Of a stretch of 5,717 nucleotides of DNA, positions 4,246 to 5,717 are shown piece by piece. Under the pieces are notes generated by a model. The model worked only from the letters and a program-made list of their open reading frames with translations, did no database searches and had not been told where the DNA came from. This stretch comes from UBA9715 sp964553375 (GTDB lineage Bacteria; Actinomycetota; Coriobacteriia; Coriobacteriales; Eggerthellaceae). The DNA is taken from contig CAZKKN010000085.1 of NCBI GenBank assembly GCA_964553375.1, forward strand, positions 1 through 5,717, in the 5' to 3' direction. Position 1 is the stretch's first letter. Each line of letters begins with the position of its first letter. The position numbers and the translations under genes were made by a program.

Positions 4246-5717
4246 TTATAGGGTACGGCGGATGGCTTCGCGCCAACCTTCCAGGCGAGCGAGCAGGCGC
4301 TCGTCGTTCTCGTCGGGGAAATAGATCCTGTCGGCCTCCCGCAGATGGCGCAGATCGTCAAGGGAACCCCAGAAACCGCTGCTCAGCCCCGCAAGGTAGG
4401 CAGCGCCCAGGGCTGTGGTCTCAATGCACTCGGGGCGGCGCAGCGGCTTGCGCAGGATGTCGCTTTGGAATTGCATGAGGAAGTCGTTAGCCGACGCTCC
4501 CCCGTCCACGTTAAGCACTTTGAGGGGTATCTCCGCATCGGCCTCCATAGCCACCACGAGGTCGCGCACTTGAAACGCCAAGGCCTCCAAGGCGGCGCGG
4601 ACGATGTGGGCGGCAGTGGTTCCCCTGGTAAGGCCGTAGATGGCGCCACGAGCCTCGGCATCCCAGTAGGGCGCGCCCAGCCCGGTGAACGCCGGCACCA
4701 CATAAACGCCGTTGCAGCTATCGACGCTGCAGGCGAGTTCTTCGGATTCCTGGGCGGTCTTGATGAGCCCCAGCCCATCGCGCACCCACTGGATGAGCGC
4801 ACCTCCCATGAACACGCTGCCCTCCAGAGCGTATTCCACGGGACTTCCCGGGCCGCTCGCAGCGATGGTGGTGATGAGCCCGTTTCGGGATCGCGGGGCG
4901 CTGATACCCGTATTCATAAGGAGGAAGCAACCGGTTCCGTAGGTGTTCTTCGCCTGGCCCGCCTCAAAGCAGCATTGGCCGAAAAGGGCGCTTTGCTGAT
5001 CGCCCGCAACGCCGCAGATGGGGATGCCATCCATCACCCCATCGCGCCCGGTCACGCCGAACGACCCCGAAGAGGGGCGCACCTCGGGCAACAGGGATAG
5101 GGGGATGTCGAACAGCTCGCACAGCCAAGGATCCCACTCCAAGGTATGGATGTTGAAGAGCATGGTGCGGCTGGCGTTGGTGTAGTCCGTGGCATGGACC
5201 GCGCCATTGGTGAGCGCCCAGATAAGCCAGCTATCCACGGTGCCGAAGGCGAGTTCACCCTTATCGGCCTTCTCCCGAGCGCCGGGTACGTTGTCTAAGA
5301 TCCACTTGATCTTGCTTGCCGAGAAATAGGCATCGGGCACGAGGCCCGTCTTCTCGATGATGGTCTGGCGCACCTCCGGGTCCGAGCACAGGGCATCCAC
5401 GATAGGAGCCGTGCGGCGGCACTGCCACACGATGGCATTGAAGACCGGTTCTCCCGTCTCGCGATCCCAAACGATGGTGGTTTCGCGCTGGTTGGTGATG
5501 CCGATGGCATCGATGTCCTCCACCTCCACGCGGTTAGCGACCAGAAGCTCGGTCATGGTGCCCAGCTGGGCCGAGAGGATATCCTGGGGATTGTGCTCCA
5601 CCCAACCTGGATGGGGGTAGTACTGGGGAAACTCCCGCTGGGCAGATCCCACCACAGCCCCTCGCCGGTCGATGAGCACGCTGCGCGCAGAGGTGGTTCC
5701 CTCATCCAAAGCAATGA
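4246..5717 (-). CDS. glpK: Glycerol kinase (partial, N-terminal codons beyond window end)
   Basis: Glycerol kinase phosphorylates glycerol with ATP to sn-glycerol-3-phosphate in the cytosol. About 489 codons are visible. The first residues, IALDEGTTSAR, match the family's N-terminal ATP loop (usually ALDQGTTSSR), so only about five to ten codons are missing. Conserved segments in order are PGWVEHNPQDI, ITNQRETTIVWDRETGEPVFNAIVWQCRRT (written here as one block of motifs), YFSASKIKWIL, FGTVDSWLIW, TDYTNASRTMLFNI, AGDQQSALFGQ with the catalytic aspartate, KNTYGTGCFLLMNTG, ALEGSVFMGGALIQW, PAFTGLGAPYWD, VDGGASANDFLMQFQ and ALGAAYLAGL. The FGGY-kinase architecture is complete to the C-terminus. 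The loop before AGDQQ (SGSFGVTGRDGVMDGIP) lacks the HFY histidine that is phosphorylated by HPr in Enterococcus. No glpF or glpD lies in the window. The TAA is 56 bases from rpiB. Confidence 0.97.
   Translation of the reverse strand, partial: IALDEGTTSARSVLIDRRGAVVGSAQREFPQYYPHPGWVEHNPQDILSAQLGTMTELLVANRVEVEDIDAIGITNQRETTIVWDRETGEPVFNAIVWQCRRTAPIVDALCSDPEVRQTIIEKTGLVPDAYFSASKIKWILDNVPGAREKADKGELAFGTVDSWLIWALTNGAVHATDYTNASRTMLFNIHTLEWDPWLCELFDIPLSLLPEVRPSSGSFGVTGRDGVMDGIPICGVAGDQQSALFGQCCFEAGQAKNTYGTGCFLLMNTGISAPRSRNGLITTIAASGPGSPVEYALEGSVFMGGALIQWVRDGLGLIKTAQESEELACSVDSCNGVYVVPAFTGLGAPYWDAEARGAIYGLTRGTTAAHIVRAALEALAFQVRDLVVAMEADAEIPLKVLNVDGGASANDFLMQFQSDILRKPLRRPECIETTALGAAYLAGLSSGFWGSLDDLRHLREADRIYFPDENDERLLARLEGWREAIRRTL

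Noticed and set aside
4190..4276. Upstream extension of rpiB to an ATG at 4276
   Set aside because: It would overlap the end of glpK and add 29 residues absent from the RpiB family. GTG 4189 has a proper ribosome site.
4345..5100. Plus-strand open frame (251 codons) opposite glpK
   Set aside because: It is antisense to a clear glycerol kinase reading frame and has no recognisable motif.
5700..5717. Glycerol kinase starting inside the window at 5709 (TTG)
   Set aside because: The frame stays open to the window end, and IAL before DEGTT matches the conserved GlpK N-terminus, so the true start lies beyond the window.
1..5717. CRISPR array, insertion sequence, tRNA or other transferred element
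   Set aside because: No regularly spaced repeats, transposase motifs, terminal inverted repeats or tRNA-like folds were seen; the window is almost fully occupied by housekeeping genes.

Overview
This window is a GC-rich bacterial chromosome segment with every recognisable gene on the minus strand. Read in the direction of transcription (high to low coordinates), it holds the last ~490 codons of glycerol kinase (glpK), ribose-5-phosphate isomerase B (rpiB), a zinc-dependent dCMP deaminase, then the start of an F-type ATP synthase operon: a small AtpI-like membrane protein, atpB (a), atpE (c), atpF (b), atpH (delta) and the first 151 codons of atpA (alpha). Both ends are cut by the window: glpK lacks its extreme N-terminus and atpA most of its length.

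Organism (inference): the proteins are bacterial, with an F0F1 enzyme whose b and delta subunits are separate genes, strong GGAGG ribosome sites, and GTG as the preferred start in five of the eight genes with visible starts. An rpiB / dCMP deaminase / atp order is familiar from Firmicutes, but the composition is high-GC. RpiB has the catalytic cysteine that mycobacterial RpiB lacks, and b and delta are not fused as they are in mycobacteria. A high-GC Gram-positive such as a Coriobacteriia member would fit all of this, but the sequence alone does not prove it.

Layout: 5717-4246 glpK (partial); 4245-4190 short gap with a perfect TATAAT and an inverted repeat; 4189-3755 rpiB; 3733-3284 dCMP deaminase; 3283-3122 a 162-base gap, the likely control region for the atp operon, with direct repeats and two mutually exclusive stem-loops; 3121-2843 atpI-like; 2822-2031 atpB; 2030-1906 a 125-base spacer with small stem-loops; 1905-1684 atpE; 1683-1635 a spacer holding a hairpin that abuts the atpF ribosome site; 1634-1023 atpF; 1033-476 atpH (overlapping atpF by 11 bases); 455-1 atpA (partial).

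Function: a, c and b form the membrane F0 sector, delta joins b to the F1 head, and alpha is part of that head, so the operon builds the proton-driven ATP synthase. The c-ring residues point to H+ rather than Na+ coupling. GlpK makes glycerol-3-phosphate, RpiB interconverts pentose phosphates, and dCMP deaminase supplies dUMP for dTMP synthesis. These three are housekeeping neighbours with no evident direct role in ATP synthase. I see no mobile element, CRISPR array, tRNA or rRNA, and no evidence for a wholly new system. The most distinctive points are the signal-peptide-like N-terminus of the b subunit, the cysteine cluster in the c subunit, and the RNA structures in the three non-coding spacers of the atp region.
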